Source: Embleya sp042956465
Lineage (GTDB): Bacteria > Actinomycetota > Actinomycetes > Streptomycetales > Streptomycetaceae
Length of the DNA: 64,000 bases
Assembly (NCBI RefSeq): GCF_042956465.1
Contig: NZ_JBIBGL010000001.1
Span: 800,663 to 864,662 of the forward strand
Direction: 5' to 3'
Numbering within the stretch: the stretch's first letter is position 1; every line of letters begins with the position of its first letter. This document shows, in pieces, positions 1-9,202 of the stretch. Position numbers and translations under genes: made by a program. The notes beneath the pieces are model-generated. The model saw nothing but the letters and a program-made list of their open reading frames with translations, searched no databases and was not told the origin of the DNA.

Positions 1-430
1 GCATCGCGGTCTCCACCGTCGCATCCGCGATGTCGAACCGGACCAGGTCCACCTCGGCCCCGGGATCGCTCACCAACAGGTGCAGGTCACGGATACCCGC
101 GAAGGTGCCGCTGTGCGCCGAGGCCGCGAGCACCACCCGATCCACGCTTGCCGGAATCGACCCCAGATCGATCTCCAGCGCGTCCCGCGACCACGTCCCC
201 TCGTCCTTGCCGACGTGGCGAACCGCGCCGGAGGGATGGGTCGGCTGGTTGTAGAACACGAAGTCCGCGTCGCCCGAGACGCGACCCGACGCACCCAACA
301 ACAGCGCCGACGCGTCCAGGCCGGGCGTACTCGGCCCCGGTCGCCAGACGAAGACCGCGCGCACCTTCGCTGCGGCCACCGGCGTGTTCTGTCCCTTGCC
401 CAACTGCTGCACCATGCGCACGATCGTCAC
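1..430 (-). CDS. TerD-family protein, truncated by the window edge
   Basis: Reading leftward, GTG at 430 opens a frame that leaves the window without a stop, so about 143 N-terminal residues are visible. The visible part matches TerD-type stress and tellurium-resistance proteins: KVRAVFVWR near the start, LDASALLLGASGRV, DADFVFYNQP, then VDRVVLAASAHSG and VRFDIADATVETA. Members of this family are cytoplasmic calcium-binding beta-sandwich proteins, and actinomycetes often carry several copies. An ATG at 415 is an alternative start. Neither start has a good ribosome binding site. A perfect 10-bp inverted repeat lies directly upstream. Family assignment is firm; the biological role of this copy is unknown. 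Confidence 0.75.
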   Translation of the reverse strand, partial: MTIVRMVQQLGKGQNTPVAAAKVRAVFVWRPGPSTPGLDASALLLGASGRVSGDADFVFYNQPTHPSGAVRHVGKDEGTWSRDALEIDLGSIPASVDRVVLAASAHSGTFAGIRDLHLLVSDPGAEVDLVRFDIADATVETAM

Positions 431-485
431 ACGAGTGGGCTGATCGGTTCATCCTTTGCGGCGAAAAAATCAGGTGCCCACTCGT
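431..485. promoter_or_regulatory. 10-bp inverted repeat upstream of the TerD-family gene
   Basis: ACGAGTGGGC at 431-440 is repeated in inverse at 476-485 (GCCCACTCGT), separated by 35 nt, and abuts the GTG start of the leftward gene. The pair could be a regulator binding region or an mRNA leader hairpin. The rest of 486-715 contains no convincing gene. Confidence 0.4.
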
Positions 486-715
486 ACGGGTCAGTAAAAC
501 CGGGGTGAAACGTACCCGCTCGTCCGCTACTCTTGCTCGCCTTGCCCGGGGTGTTGCGGGCCGGGGCCGGCGTTCGACACGCATCAGGCTCGGCGCAACG
601 AAACCAAGAGTGAGCATCCCCACACCTCCGACCGAGGTCACTTCGGTATGCCCGGAGTCGCGTGTCCCGTCGGCCTCGCCGACGCCGCACGCTGCCCGGG
701 GAAAGGGATTTCACC

Positions 716-1570
716 ATGACGTTCGCTTTCGCGCGCCCCCCGCGGGTCGACCACCCGCCGGACCGGCGAGCCCGGCTGTACCGCTTCGGCGCGCTCTTCG
801 GCGCGGGTTTCCGCCGCTGGTCCACCTACCGGCAGGCCGCCCTCGCCGGCCTGTTCACCAACACCGTCTTCGGTGTGATGATCTACTCCCTGATGCGCGC
901 CCTCGCCGAGGACGGACGCCGGCCCGGCGGCTACGACGCCGCCCAACTCGCCACCTACGTCTGGGTCGGGCAGGGCATTCTCAGCGTCGTACACGCCTGG
1001 TCCTGGAACGAACTCGCCGACCGCGTGCGCAGCGGTGATGTGACCTGCGACCTGCTGCGCCCGATCGACCCGTTCGAGGCATTTCTGGCCGCCGACCTGG
1101 GCCGGGCCGCCTACGCGGTGCTCGCCCGAATGCTGGTACCCGTGCTCGTCGGCGCGCTGATGTTCACCATGTACATCCCACAACGCCCCTACACGATGCC
1201 GCTGTTCGTGCTCTCGCTGATCCTGGGCACGATTCTCAGCTTCGCCCTGCGCTATCTCGTCAACCTCGGCGCGTTCTGGCTCCTCGACGATCGCGGCCTG
1301 GGCGCCATGTGGATGCTGGCCTCCGGCGTGCTGGCCGGATCCTTCTTTCCGCTGCGCTTCCTGCCCGACTGGGCCCAGGCAGTGCTGTGGTTCGGCACAC
1401 CCTTCCCCGGCCTGTTCCAGATCCCGCTCGACGTCGTGGTCGAACGCCCGGGACCCGCCCAGCAGATCGGCAGTGTCGTACTGCAACTGGTCTGGGTCGC
1501 GATCCTGGTGCCCCTCGTCCTGCGCGTGCAGCGAGCCGCGACCGACAAGCTGGTGATCCAGGGTGGCTGA
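716..1570 (+). CDS. ABC-2 type transporter permease (first of a pair)
   Basis: 284-residue integral membrane protein with about six hydrophobic segments, including stretches around VLARMLVPVLVGALMFTMY and VVLQLVWVAILVPLVLRV. It resembles the actinomycete ABC-2 permeases (PF06182-like) that work as heterodimers with a second permease and one ATPase, usually as exporters. ATG 716 was chosen because GGGGAAAGGGA (698-708) sits 7 nt upstream; the longer in-frame start at 662 has no such site. The next gene starts 8 nt before this stop, so translation is probably coupled. The substrate cannot be read from sequence. Confidence 0.85.
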   Translation: MTFAFARPPRVDHPPDRRARLYRFGALFGAGFRRWSTYRQAALAGLFTNTVFGVMIYSLMRALAEDGRRPGGYDAAQLATYVWVGQGILSVVHAWSWNELADRVRSGDVTCDLLRPIDPFEAFLAADLGRAAYAVLARMLVPVLVGALMFTMYIPQRPYTMPLFVLSLILGTILSFALRYLVNLGAFWLLDDRGLGAMWMLASGVLAGSFFPLRFLPDWAQAVLWFGTPFPGLFQIPLDVVVERPGPAQQIGSVVLQLVWVAILVPLVLRVQRAATDKLVIQGG

Positions 1571-2372
1571 GCCGAGTGTGCTCCAGGCGTACGTGCGCCT
1601 GGTGCAGGCCCAGATCCGCAGCCAGACCCAGTACCGCACATCATTCTGCGTCGACGTCGCGTCCTCCGCGCTGAGCACACTCGTCGAGGCCGCGGTGGTC
1701 CTGGTGGTGTTCCGGGTCTCGCCGACGGTGGGCGGGTTCGGACTGCGCGAGGTGCTCGTGATGTCCGCGCTCGCGGTGTTCGCCTTCGACCTCGCGGACC
1801 TGATCGTCGGCAACGTCGAACGACTGTCGCTGTACGTGCGCAAGGGCATGCTCGACGCGGTCCTGGTCCGCCCCTTGCGCGTGCTGCCGCAACTGCTCTC
1901 CACCGACTTCGCGTTGCGCCGAATCGGCCGGGTCGCGCAGTCGTGGGTGCTGCTCGTGGTCGTCCTCGTGTACGCCGATCTGCATTGGACGCCGGCCCGC
2001 GTCCTGATGCTCGTACTGACCCCGGTCGCGGGCTGTGCGCTGTTCGCCGCGGTGTTCGTATTGGGCGCCTGCGTCGCGTTCTGGTTCGTCGAATCCGGCG
2101 AGATCGCCAACGCGTTCACGTACGGCGGCAGGGAGTTCGCCCGCTACCCGGCGACGATCTACCCGGGGCTGCTGCGCCGGGTGTTCGGCTACGGGGTCGG
2201 CCTCGCGCTGGTCGGATATCACCCCGCGCTGTTCCTGACGGGGCACGCGGATCCACTCGGCGGGCCGGACTGGCTCGCCTGGCTTTCCCCGGCCGTCGCG
2301 GCATGCGCGTGGCTGATCGCGCTGCTGATATGGCGGACGGGGATTCGGCACTACAGGAGTACGGGATCGTGA
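1563..2372 (+). CDS. ABC-2 type transporter permease (second of a pair)
   Basis: 269-residue membrane protein of the same family as its upstream neighbour, with about six hydrophobic segments and cytoplasmic loops rich in arginine (ERLSLYVRKGMLDAVLVRPL is a typical loop motif of this group). GTG 1563 overlaps the upstream stop by 8 nt, and its own stop overlaps the ATPase start by 4 nt (GTGA). With genes 716-1570 and 2369-3364 it should form a complete ABC export complex of two different permeases and an ATPase dimer. No substrate is indicated. Confidence 0.85.
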   Translation: MAEPSVLQAYVRLVQAQIRSQTQYRTSFCVDVASSALSTLVEAAVVLVVFRVSPTVGGFGLREVLVMSALAVFAFDLADLIVGNVERLSLYVRKGMLDAVLVRPLRVLPQLLSTDFALRRIGRVAQSWVLLVVVLVYADLHWTPARVLMLVLTPVAGCALFAAVFVLGACVAFWFVESGEIANAFTYGGREFARYPATIYPGLLRRVFGYGVGLALVGYHPALFLTGHADPLGGPDWLAWLSPAVAACAWLIALLIWRTGIRHYRSTGS

Positions 2373-3364
2373 CCGCGACCGAGACCATGACCACGATCGG
2401 CACCGAGACCGAGACGATGATCGAAGTGCGCGACCTGCGCAAGGAGTTCACCGTCCGGCGCAAGGTCGGCCGAATCCGCCGGGAATCCCGCACGGTGGCC
2501 GCTGTGGACGGCGTCGCGTTGAGCATCGCGCGAGGCGAGACGGTCGGCTACATCGGACCCAACGGGGCAGGCAAATCGACCACGCTCAAAATGATGACCG
2601 GCATCCTGACGCCTACCTCCGGACACGTGCGGGTCTGCGGCCTGGAACCGGTGCCCTGTCGACGCCGGCTGGCCCGTCGGATCGGGGTGGTCTTCGGCCA
2701 GCGCTCGCAGCTGTGGTGGGATCTGCCCCTGCGGGAGTCGTTCCGGTTGCTGGGATTCGTCTATGCCGTGCCGCGCGCCGAGCATCAGGCCCGGCTCCGG
2801 CGGTGTCGGGCGATGCTCGAACTGGACGAGTTCATGGACACGCCCGTGCGCCAACTCTCGCTCGGGCAGCGCATGCGCGGCGAGATCACGGCCGCGCTCC
2901 TGCACGGCCCGGACGTGTTGTTCCTGGACGAGCCGACGATCGGACTCGACGTGGTGAGCAAGCAGTCGCTGCGCGCCTTCCTGGCCGAGATCGGCACGCG
3001 CGGGGACGTGACGACCGTGCTGACGACACACGACCTCGCCGACATCGAGCACCTGTGCCGGCGGCTGATCGTGATCGACCGCGGGCAGGTCGTGCACGAC
3101 GGGACGCTGGAGGCCCTGCACGCACGCTACGGCTCGCGCCGGCGAGTGGTCGTCGACCTGGACGAGGCGCGTGCGCTGGACGTGCACACGCCCGGGATCA
3201 CGATCGAGGCGACCGAGGCGGACGGCAGACGGATCACCTTCGCCTTGGACGGCGTGCCGGCGGGGGAACTGATCGCCAGGATCGCGCGCGATGGGGGACT
3301 GCGGGACGTGTCCGTGCGGGAGCCCACGATCGAGGAGGTGGTCGCGCGGCTGTACCGGGGATGA
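2369..3364 (+). CDS. ABC transporter ATP-binding protein
   Basis: 331-residue cytoplasmic ATPase energising the two permeases upstream. All nucleotide-binding motifs are present: Walker A GPNGAGKST, Q-loop region VVFGQRSQLWWDLP, signature LSLGQRMR, Walker B VLFLDEP and H-loop TTHD. The last 80 residues form the small C-terminal regulatory domain common in drug and polysaccharide exporters of this type. GTG 2369 is preceded by AGGAG at 2355-2359 and overlaps the previous stop; an ATG at 2387 is possible. Reading frames further upstream are antisense or out-of-frame to the permease gene. Confidence 0.9.
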   Translation: MTATETMTTIGTETETMIEVRDLRKEFTVRRKVGRIRRESRTVAAVDGVALSIARGETVGYIGPNGAGKSTTLKMMTGILTPTSGHVRVCGLEPVPCRRRLARRIGVVFGQRSQLWWDLPLRESFRLLGFVYAVPRAEHQARLRRCRAMLELDEFMDTPVRQLSLGQRMRGEITAALLHGPDVLFLDEPTIGLDVVSKQSLRAFLAEIGTRGDVTTVLTTHDLADIEHLCRRLIVIDRGQVVHDGTLEALHARYGSRRRVVVDLDEARALDVHTPGITIEATEADGRRITFALDGVPAGELIARIARDGGLRDVSVREPTIEEVVARLYRG

Positions 3365-3370
3365 GGGGAC

Positions 3371-3415
3371 GGCATCGTTGATGCCGCCGTGGCCCGGGCC
3401 GGCCGGCGGCCCGGG
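3371..3415 (+). terminator. Tandem hairpins after the ABC operon
   Basis: Two stems follow the ATPase stop: GGCATC-gtt-GATGCC at 3371-3385 and CCCGGGCC-7 nt-GGCCCGGG at 3393-3415. There is no long T-run, as is usual in very GC-rich actinomycetes. Confidence 0.5.
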
Positions 3416-3618
3416 GATCGAGCCGTTGGTGGTTGGCCGGTGGCCGGTCGTAGTCGGCGGGTTGTGGATTGCGGGCTTCGGTCGTGATCCGATCGGGCTC
3501 CCGCGCCGAGCCGTGGACGACCCGCGCGTCCGGCGTCGCGGTGGGCACCCGGTTTGAGGGATTGCCCCCTGCGGGAGGGCGGCGTCTCGGGAGAGAGTCT
3601 TCCCGAGGGGGACGGGAC

Positions 3619-6600
3619 ATGACGCGCAGTCGGGATGAGGTCGTCGGTGCCGCGTTGTCGCGGTGGGCGGCCGGACGTTTTCCATTGCCGGCCGATCCGG
3701 GACATCGCTGGTACCTCGCTCGCGAGGGCGCCGTCGCGGCCTTGGCCGGGGCCGCGACGACGCTGCGGGCGGCGGAACCCGATGCGGCGGTGGCCGGGTG
3801 GGTGGGCGACGCCGACCCGGACCAGATACGGGTACTCGCCGCTGCGTCTGCCCGTCCTCCCGCCCTGGTCGTGGTGGGGGCGGCCGGCACCGGCAAGACC
3901 AGGACCGCCGCGATGGTGATCCGGCGCGAGCAGGACGCAGGCGGGCGCGTGTTGGTCGTGACACGGCAGCGGTACGGGGCGCGGCGGTTGTGGGCGGAAC
4001 TCGCGCGGTCCGGGGTGACGAGTGGCCTTGCAGGTATGGGTGCGGGTGCGGGCGGTGACGATGCGACCCGTGCGGGTGTGGGGGCGGGGGACGGGCTCGG
4101 CGCCGGGTCGGATGGTGATGCGGACGGGCCGTTGTTGGACCGGCATCTGCGTTCGATGGTCGAGCCGTATGGGGCCTGGGGATCGACCCTGGGCGGGATT
4201 CAGGATCACCTCATCGGACGGCCGCCCTGGACCGGGCCGGTGCTCGATCGGCAGGCTGCGTCCGTGCTCGACCCGGACGAGGCCGGTCGGCTCGGTCGCG
4301 AACTCGAACGGTTCGCACACGCGGGTGGGCTGCGCGATGCGGCCTGGCACGGTGTTCGGATCGACACACCCGAGCAGGCCCGGACCACCGTCGGCGAGAT
4401 CGCCGAACTGCGCTCCCGCTTTCGGGAGATCCGAGCCGGCGCGGCCGGGGCGCGGCTGCACGCCGATCGGCCCGAACCGCGCGACCTCGCCGAGTGGACC
4501 GCGTGCCTGGTGCTCGTCAAGCGGCTGCGCCAGTTCTCGATCGCCGTCGACCCGGAAATCCTCGCGGGGCCGTACTCGATGCGACAACTGCTCGCGGCCA
4601 CCCGCTGGTACGGCCGACCCGCGGCGCGCCGCTATCTGCGCGACCGCACCCGTTTCCCGGCCGACCGGGCCGCCATGCGGCTCACCCTGGTCGAGGCGCG
4701 GACCCTGCACGGGCTCTTCCGAGCGCAGTCCGGAGGGGTGCCGGAAGCGGCGTCCCTGCGGGGGATGGTCCTGGCGTGGGCCGATTCGGAACGCGAACGG
4801 CAGGCACTGGCGGGCTACGCCACATCGTTGTTCCCGATCCTGAACCTGCCGGTGGACACCTCGCTGCCCGAGATCGGCGCGCGCCTCGATCGGCTGGCCG
4901 AATCAATCTCGGCGGACGGAGCGTCCTGGGAGCGCCTCGCGGATCGCTGTCGGTCGTACCGCGATCTCGCGACCGCCGGCCTCGGGCCCCTGGTGGCGGA
5001 TCTGACGGCGCGCGGCGTGTCGCCGGGGCGGGTCGCGGACGAGTACGAGCGATTCCTGTACACGTCGCTGGCCCACGCCTGCACCGGCGGCGAGCCCGGC
5101 GCAGTGGTGGGCCTGCAGGCGCACGCGCATCGGTATCGGACGCGGGCGGCTGCGACTGCGGCCGCTGCCGCCGGGCCGGGCCCGGGTGCGGGGACGCGGC
5201 GGCGCCCGTCGGATGTGTCGGCGGACGCAAACGTGAGGGTGATGTCGCCTCGCGATGTTCGGCGATTGCCGGACACGGCGTACTTCGACCTGGTGGTGAT
5301 CGACGATGCCGGGCTCGTGAGCGAACGCGACGTGATCCCGGCTTTGTTGCGGGCGGGGCGCGTCGTGTTGTTCGGGGACCCGACGGGGCCGGGACTCGGT
5401 GATCCCGACGGGCCGGGCGAGCCCGGTGATGCCGGCTCCGAAGGCGACCTGCGCTCTGCACTCGCGTCGGTGAGCCGGTTCGTCGAGCCGGTGCGGATCG
5501 CATACATACACCGCCCTCTCGATGAACGCCTTGCAATACCGGGCGTGCTGCCGGCGGCACGGCTTCCGGGCGTGCGGGGCGAGGAGGCGGCGGTACGGCA
5601 CATCGTGACCGGCGCCCACGACCTGGCGGGAGTGGTTGCCACGGCCCGGTCGTACCGGGCGCGGTATCCCGAGGAAACCCTTGCGATCGTCACCCTGGGT
5701 GGGTCGCAGGCGCGACGCATTCGGTCCGCACTGTCGACGGGGCGCGCCGACGAGGAGTTCGCGGTGGAGCGGGCGGCGGTCCTGCACGGGGGCGAATGGG
5801 ACACCGTGCTCCTCAGCGTCGGGGCGAAACGGGATGCCGAAGGACGCCTGATCCATCGATTCGGTGCGGCCACCATGCCCGGCGGGGACGCACTCGTGGC
5901 CTCGGCGGTCTCACGGGCACGCCGGCGACTGGTCGTGATGACCACGTTCGAGGAGGCCGAACTCGATTCGGCACGGCTGCGGGCGCCGGGGGCTCGGCTG
6001 TTGCGAACGGTGCTGCGACACGCGGCAACCGGCGGGCGCGGAGCGGTGGTGGGTGAGATCGCGGCTGCGGGCGCAGGCGCGCGCGGCAGCAGGGTCGGTG
6101 CGGGCGCGGGAGCGACCGGAGCCCCGGACGCGTTCCACGCCGATGTGCTCGATCGCTTGCGGGCGGCCGGTCTCGAACCGATCCATGAGTTCGGGGGGCG
6201 GGCGGGCGTGGTGATCGCGCTGCCGGGGCTTCCGGCGGATCCTGGTACGGCCGCGGGTGCGGGCGAACGCGCAGGCGCACGCACCGTCGACGGCTTGCGG
6301 GCCCGAGCCACCGCATGCCGATACCCGGCCGACGCCGCAGGCGCGGATTCGGACGAGACCGCGGTCGCGATCGCGGGCCACCCGGGTACGCACGCAGGCG
6401 CAGGCGCCTGCCACGGCGACGGCGCAGACGCGCCCGCAAACGCACCCGCAGGTGCGGGTCCGCCGAGGCGGATGGTGGTTGCGATCGAGACCGATCGCAG
6501 CGCGGCCTACCGTGCGGAGCCGTCGGTGCGCGAACGCGAATGGTTGCGGCCGGCCCGTCTGGAGGAGCGGGGGTGGGTCGTGTACCGCCTGTGGAGTGGG

Positions 6601-6696
6601 GACTGGATCCGGGACCCCGACCGGCAGATCCGGCAGATCGTGGCGCTGTACCGGTCTGCGGCACGCGCCACCGGGGTGGCTGCGACAAAGGAGTGA
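3619..6696 (+). CDS. Superfamily 1 helicase-like protein with Vsr-like C-terminal domain
   Basis: 1025 residues. Walker A is GAAGTGKT at residues 87-94; Walker B is DLVVIDDAG near 557-565; VSRARRRLVVMT resembles helicase motif VI. The C-terminus (about 837-1025) resembles the Vsr/MTES_1575-type PD-(D/E)xK domain that ends many bacterial SF1 helicases: an N-terminal helix FHADVLDRLRAAGLEP, then VVAIETDRS and RLEERGWVVYRLWSGDWIRD. The acidic residue normally found in the IDLAV-type strand is not seen (GVVIALPG), so nuclease activity is doubtful. Alanine/glycine-rich inserts interrupt the protein at about 136-170, 510-540, 810-836 and 875-950. ATG 3619 follows GAGGGGGA (3605-3612). The role is likely DNA or RNA unwinding, perhaps in repair or defence. 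Confidence 0.75.
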   Translation: MTRSRDEVVGAALSRWAAGRFPLPADPGHRWYLAREGAVAALAGAATTLRAAEPDAAVAGWVGDADPDQIRVLAAASARPPALVVVGAAGTGKTRTAAMVIRREQDAGGRVLVVTRQRYGARRLWAELARSGVTSGLAGMGAGAGGDDATRAGVGAGDGLGAGSDGDADGPLLDRHLRSMVEPYGAWGSTLGGIQDHLIGRPPWTGPVLDRQAASVLDPDEAGRLGRELERFAHAGGLRDAAWHGVRIDTPEQARTTVGEIAELRSRFREIRAGAAGARLHADRPEPRDLAEWTACLVLVKRLRQFSIAVDPEILAGPYSMRQLLAATRWYGRPAARRYLRDRTRFPADRAAMRLTLVEARTLHGLFRAQSGGVPEAASLRGMVLAWADSERERQALAGYATSLFPILNLPVDTSLPEIGARLDRLAESISADGASWERLADRCRSYRDLATAGLGPLVADLTARGVSPGRVADEYERFLYTSLAHACTGGEPGAVVGLQAHAHRYRTRAAATAAAAAGPGPGAGTRRRPSDVSADANVRVMSPRDVRRLPDTAYFDLVVIDDAGLVSERDVIPALLRAGRVVLFGDPTGPGLGDPDGPGEPGDAGSEGDLRSALASVSRFVEPVRIAYIHRPLDERLAIPGVLPAARLPGVRGEEAAVRHIVTGAHDLAGVVATARSYRARYPEETLAIVTLGGSQARRIRSALSTGRADEEFAVERAAVLHGGEWDTVLLSVGAKRDAEGRLIHRFGAATMPGGDALVASAVSRARRRLVVMTTFEEAELDSARLRAPGARLLRTVLRHAATGGRGAVVGEIAAAGAGARGSRVGAGAGATGAPDAFHADVLDRLRAAGLEPIHEFGGRAGVVIALPGLPADPGTAAGAGERAGARTVDGLRARATACRYPADAAGADSDETAVAIAGHPGTHAGAGACHGDGADAPANAPAGAGPPRRMVVAIETDRSAAYRAEPSVREREWLRPARLEERGWVVYRLWSGDWIRDPDRQIRQIVALYRSAARATGVAATKE

Positions 6697-6725
6697 TGCG
6701 GGGGCGCAGCCCGGCGCGCCCCGCA
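6697..6725 (+). terminator. Hairpin after the helicase gene
   Basis: TGCGGGG at 6697-6703 pairs with CCCCGCA at 6719-6725, extended by three more pairs beyond one bulged G. It starts directly after the stop codon. Confidence 0.45.
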
Positions 6726-6788
6726 CTTCCCGATCCGCGAGGCCGCACCATGTCGTGTGGCATGTGACCGGACGAAAAGGACGATTCA

Positions 6789-8426
6789 GTGAGCGGATCG
6801 AGCCGGGACGCCGCTGCCGCGCCTCGGGTGGACCCGGTCGTCGCCGGCATCGGCTTCGCCGCCGTACTCGCCGTCGTCCTGTGGGGCGTCTTCGCCAAGG
6901 ATTCGCTCGAGACCGCGGCGTCGACCGGACTCGACTGGACCATCCGCAACTTCGGCTGGCTGTTCGTCGTCGCCGCCGACGCCTTCGTCGTGCTCGCAGT
7001 GTTCATCGCCGCGTCGAAGTACGGCCGGATCAGGTTGGGCAAGGACGACGACGAACCGGAGTTCGGCACCGGCGCCTGGGTCGCGATGATGTTCAGCGCC
7101 GGCATGGGCATCGGCTTGATGTTCTACGCGGTCGCCGAACCCATCCAGCACTTCGCCACTCCGCCGCCGGCCTCGGGCGCCGTCCCACAGACCCCGCGTG
7201 CGGCCGGCGCCGCGCTCGAATGGACACTGTTCCACTGGACGCTGCACCCGTGGGCGATCTACGCGATCGCCGGCCTCGCCCTCGCCTACGCGACGTTTCG
7301 GCGCGGTCGCGGAAACCGGGTCAGCGCCGCGTTCGTACCGCTTCTGGGCCGGCACGCGGACGGCGCGCCCGGGCGGGCGATCGACCTGCTCGCCATCTTC
7401 GCGACCGTGTTCGGCTCGGCCACGAGCCTGGGGCTCGGCGCTCTCCAGGTTGGCAAGGGCCTGGACCTGACCACCGACGTCAAGGACACCTCGACGCTGC
7501 ACGTGGTGATCATCATCGCGCTCACGGCCGCCTTCGTGGTGTCCGCCTTCAGCGGGATCCATCGCGGCGTCAAGTGGCTCAGTACCGCGAACGTGCTGCT
7601 CGCGCTGGTGCTCATGCTGTTCGTGTTCGTGGTCGGGCCGACGGTGTACGTGCTCGGTGTGCTGCCCGCATCGGTCGGCAGCTACCTCAACGACCTGCTG
7701 ACCCTCGCGACTCGTACCGGCACCTTCGGCGGCGACGCGTGGATGGGCACGTGGACGATCTTCTACTGGGCCTGGTGGCTGTCCTGGGCCCCGTTCGTGG
7801 GCACGTTCATCGCACGCATCTCGCGGGGGCGCACGGTTCGTCAATTCGTGATCGGCGTACTGCTCGTGCCGAGCGCGGCGAGCACGGTCTGGTTCGCGGT
7901 GATGGGCGGAACCGCGCTGCGCCTGCAACAGACCGGCGCGGCCGACCTGGTCGCCAAGGTCGCCGAGGGACCGGAGTCCGGCCTGTTCGCGATGCTCGAC
8001 GCGCTGCCCCTGTACGCCGTTACCGCGACGGTGGCGATGGTGCTGGTCGCGCTGTACTTCGTCACCGGAGCCGACTCCGCCTCGCTCGTGCTCGGTTCGC
8101 TGACCAGTCGGGGATCACTCAAGCCGGCGCGTTGGCTGGTGGTCGGGTGGGGCGCTCTGATCGGCGCGGTCGCGGCGGTACTCCTGGTCGCCGGTGGCCT
8201 CGAATCGCTGCAACAGGCGACCATCCTGGTGGCGTTGCCGTTCGTGCTGGTGATGCTCGCACTGTGCGTGGCCCTGCTGAAGGACCTGAACAGCGACCCG
8301 ATGGTCGCGGCGGGACCGAGGCGCATGCGGGCGCGCGGATTGTCGGAGGCGGTGCGTACGGCGGTGGGGGACGAGGGCGAGGAAGTCGAGACGGAGGCCT
8401 TCCACCGACACCACGGTGGGATCTGA
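6789..8426 (+). CDS. BCCT-family betaine/choline/carnitine transporter
   Basis: 545-residue membrane protein with about 12 hydrophobic segments. The family hallmark is clear in FYWAWWLSWAPFVGTFIARI followed by SRGRTVRQFVIG, and FSAGMGIGLMFYAVAEP is the conserved glycine-rich first-repeat segment. BCCT carriers import quaternary ammonium osmoprotectants, usually driven by sodium or protons. The C-terminal tail is cytoplasmic and acidic/basic mixed, as in osmosensing members. GTG 6789 follows AAAGGA at 6776-6781. It is monocistronic by spacing. The exact substrate (betaine, choline or ectoine) cannot be told from the sequence. Confidence 0.9.
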   Translation: MSGSSRDAAAAPRVDPVVAGIGFAAVLAVVLWGVFAKDSLETAASTGLDWTIRNFGWLFVVAADAFVVLAVFIAASKYGRIRLGKDDDEPEFGTGAWVAMMFSAGMGIGLMFYAVAEPIQHFATPPPASGAVPQTPRAAGAALEWTLFHWTLHPWAIYAIAGLALAYATFRRGRGNRVSAAFVPLLGRHADGAPGRAIDLLAIFATVFGSATSLGLGALQVGKGLDLTTDVKDTSTLHVVIIIALTAAFVVSAFSGIHRGVKWLSTANVLLALVLMLFVFVVGPTVYVLGVLPASVGSYLNDLLTLATRTGTFGGDAWMGTWTIFYWAWWLSWAPFVGTFIARISRGRTVRQFVIGVLLVPSAASTVWFAVMGGTALRLQQTGAADLVAKVAEGPESGLFAMLDALPLYAVTATVAMVLVALYFVTGADSASLVLGSLTSRGSLKPARWLVVGWGALIGAVAAVLLVAGGLESLQQATILVALPFVLVMLALCVALLKDLNSDPMVAAGPRRMRARGLSEAVRTAVGDEGEEVETEAFHRHHGGI

Positions 8427-8521
8427 GCGCGCCGATCTGATTGGATCCGTTCGGGCGATGTCGGCCCGATCGGTCGTGCTGGTGTCGGCGAATCCGGGCG
8501 CATCCCGGTCGGGAGGCCTCG

Positions 8522-9148
8522 GTGCTGTTGGAGGACGAGCGTCGCGAACTGTGCGAGTTCGGACGCCGGATCGTCGAGTCCGGCCTGGTGGTCGGTGCCT
8601 CGGGCAACCTGAGCGTGCGCCGCGGCCGGCTGATCGCGATCACCCCCTCCGGCGCCCCGCTGGAGCGCATCACGCCGGTGGAGTGCGCGGTCGTGGACCT
8701 GTCGGGGACGGTGGTGGAGGGCACGCGGGCGCCGTCCTCCGAGACGCCGATGCACCTGGCGCTGTACGAGAGCGACCCGCACGCCGGGGCCGTAGTGCAC
8801 ACGCACGCGGTGTTCGGCGCGGTGGTGGCGACGACCCTGCCGGTGTTGCCGGCGATCCACTACAACGTGCTGCTGCTCGGCGGCCACGATGTGCGGGTCG
8901 CCCCGTACGCGACCTATGGCACCCCAGAGCTGGCGGACTCGGTGCGAGCGGCGCTCGCGGGTGGGCGAAGCGGGGCGCTGCTGGCCAACCACGGGAGCGT
9001 GACCCTGGGGCGGGACCTGATCGAGGCGTACGACCGCACCAGGATCCTGGAATGGCTGTGCGAGGTCTACGTGCGCTCACTCGCCGTGGGTACGCCGAAC
9101 GTGCTGACCGCCGCCGAACTGGCGGCGGTCGAACAACGGATGGCGTAG
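8522..9148 (+). CDS. fucA: Class II aldolase, fuculose-phosphate aldolase-like
   Basis: 208 residues, the usual length of FucA-type aldolases. The zinc site is intact: HTH at residues 93-95 and H157 in NHGS; the catalytic glutamate is E74 in SSETPMH. These enzymes cleave L-fuculose 1-phosphate or related sugar phosphates to dihydroxyacetone phosphate and an aldehyde; in actinomycetes the physiological substrate is often unknown and may include 5-deoxyribulose 1-phosphate or methylthioribulose 1-phosphate salvage. GTG 8522 is preferred because GGGAGG (8511-8516) lies 5 nt upstream; the longer ATG at 8441 lacks a site and would add 27 cysteine/arginine-rich residues foreign to the family. Confidence 0.8.
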   Translation: MLLEDERRELCEFGRRIVESGLVVGASGNLSVRRGRLIAITPSGAPLERITPVECAVVDLSGTVVEGTRAPSSETPMHLALYESDPHAGAVVHTHAVFGAVVATTLPVLPAIHYNVLLLGGHDVRVAPYATYGTPELADSVRAALAGGRSGALLANHGSVTLGRDLIEAYDRTRILEWLCEVYVRSLAVGTPNVLTAAELAAVEQRMA

Positions 9149-9202
9149 ACCGACGATCCGGTACGGGCCGGGCCGCGGCGTACCCCGGCCCGGCCGTCGG
9201 TC
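9148..9202. terminator. Bidirectional terminator between convergent genes
   Basis: Nested stems: GACCGACG (9148-9155) with CGTCGGTC (9195-9202), enclosing GGGCCGGG (9165-9172) with CCCGGCCC (9184-9191). The outer arms overlap both stop codons, so it can serve the aldolase gene and the leftward AMIN-like gene. Confidence 0.65.
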
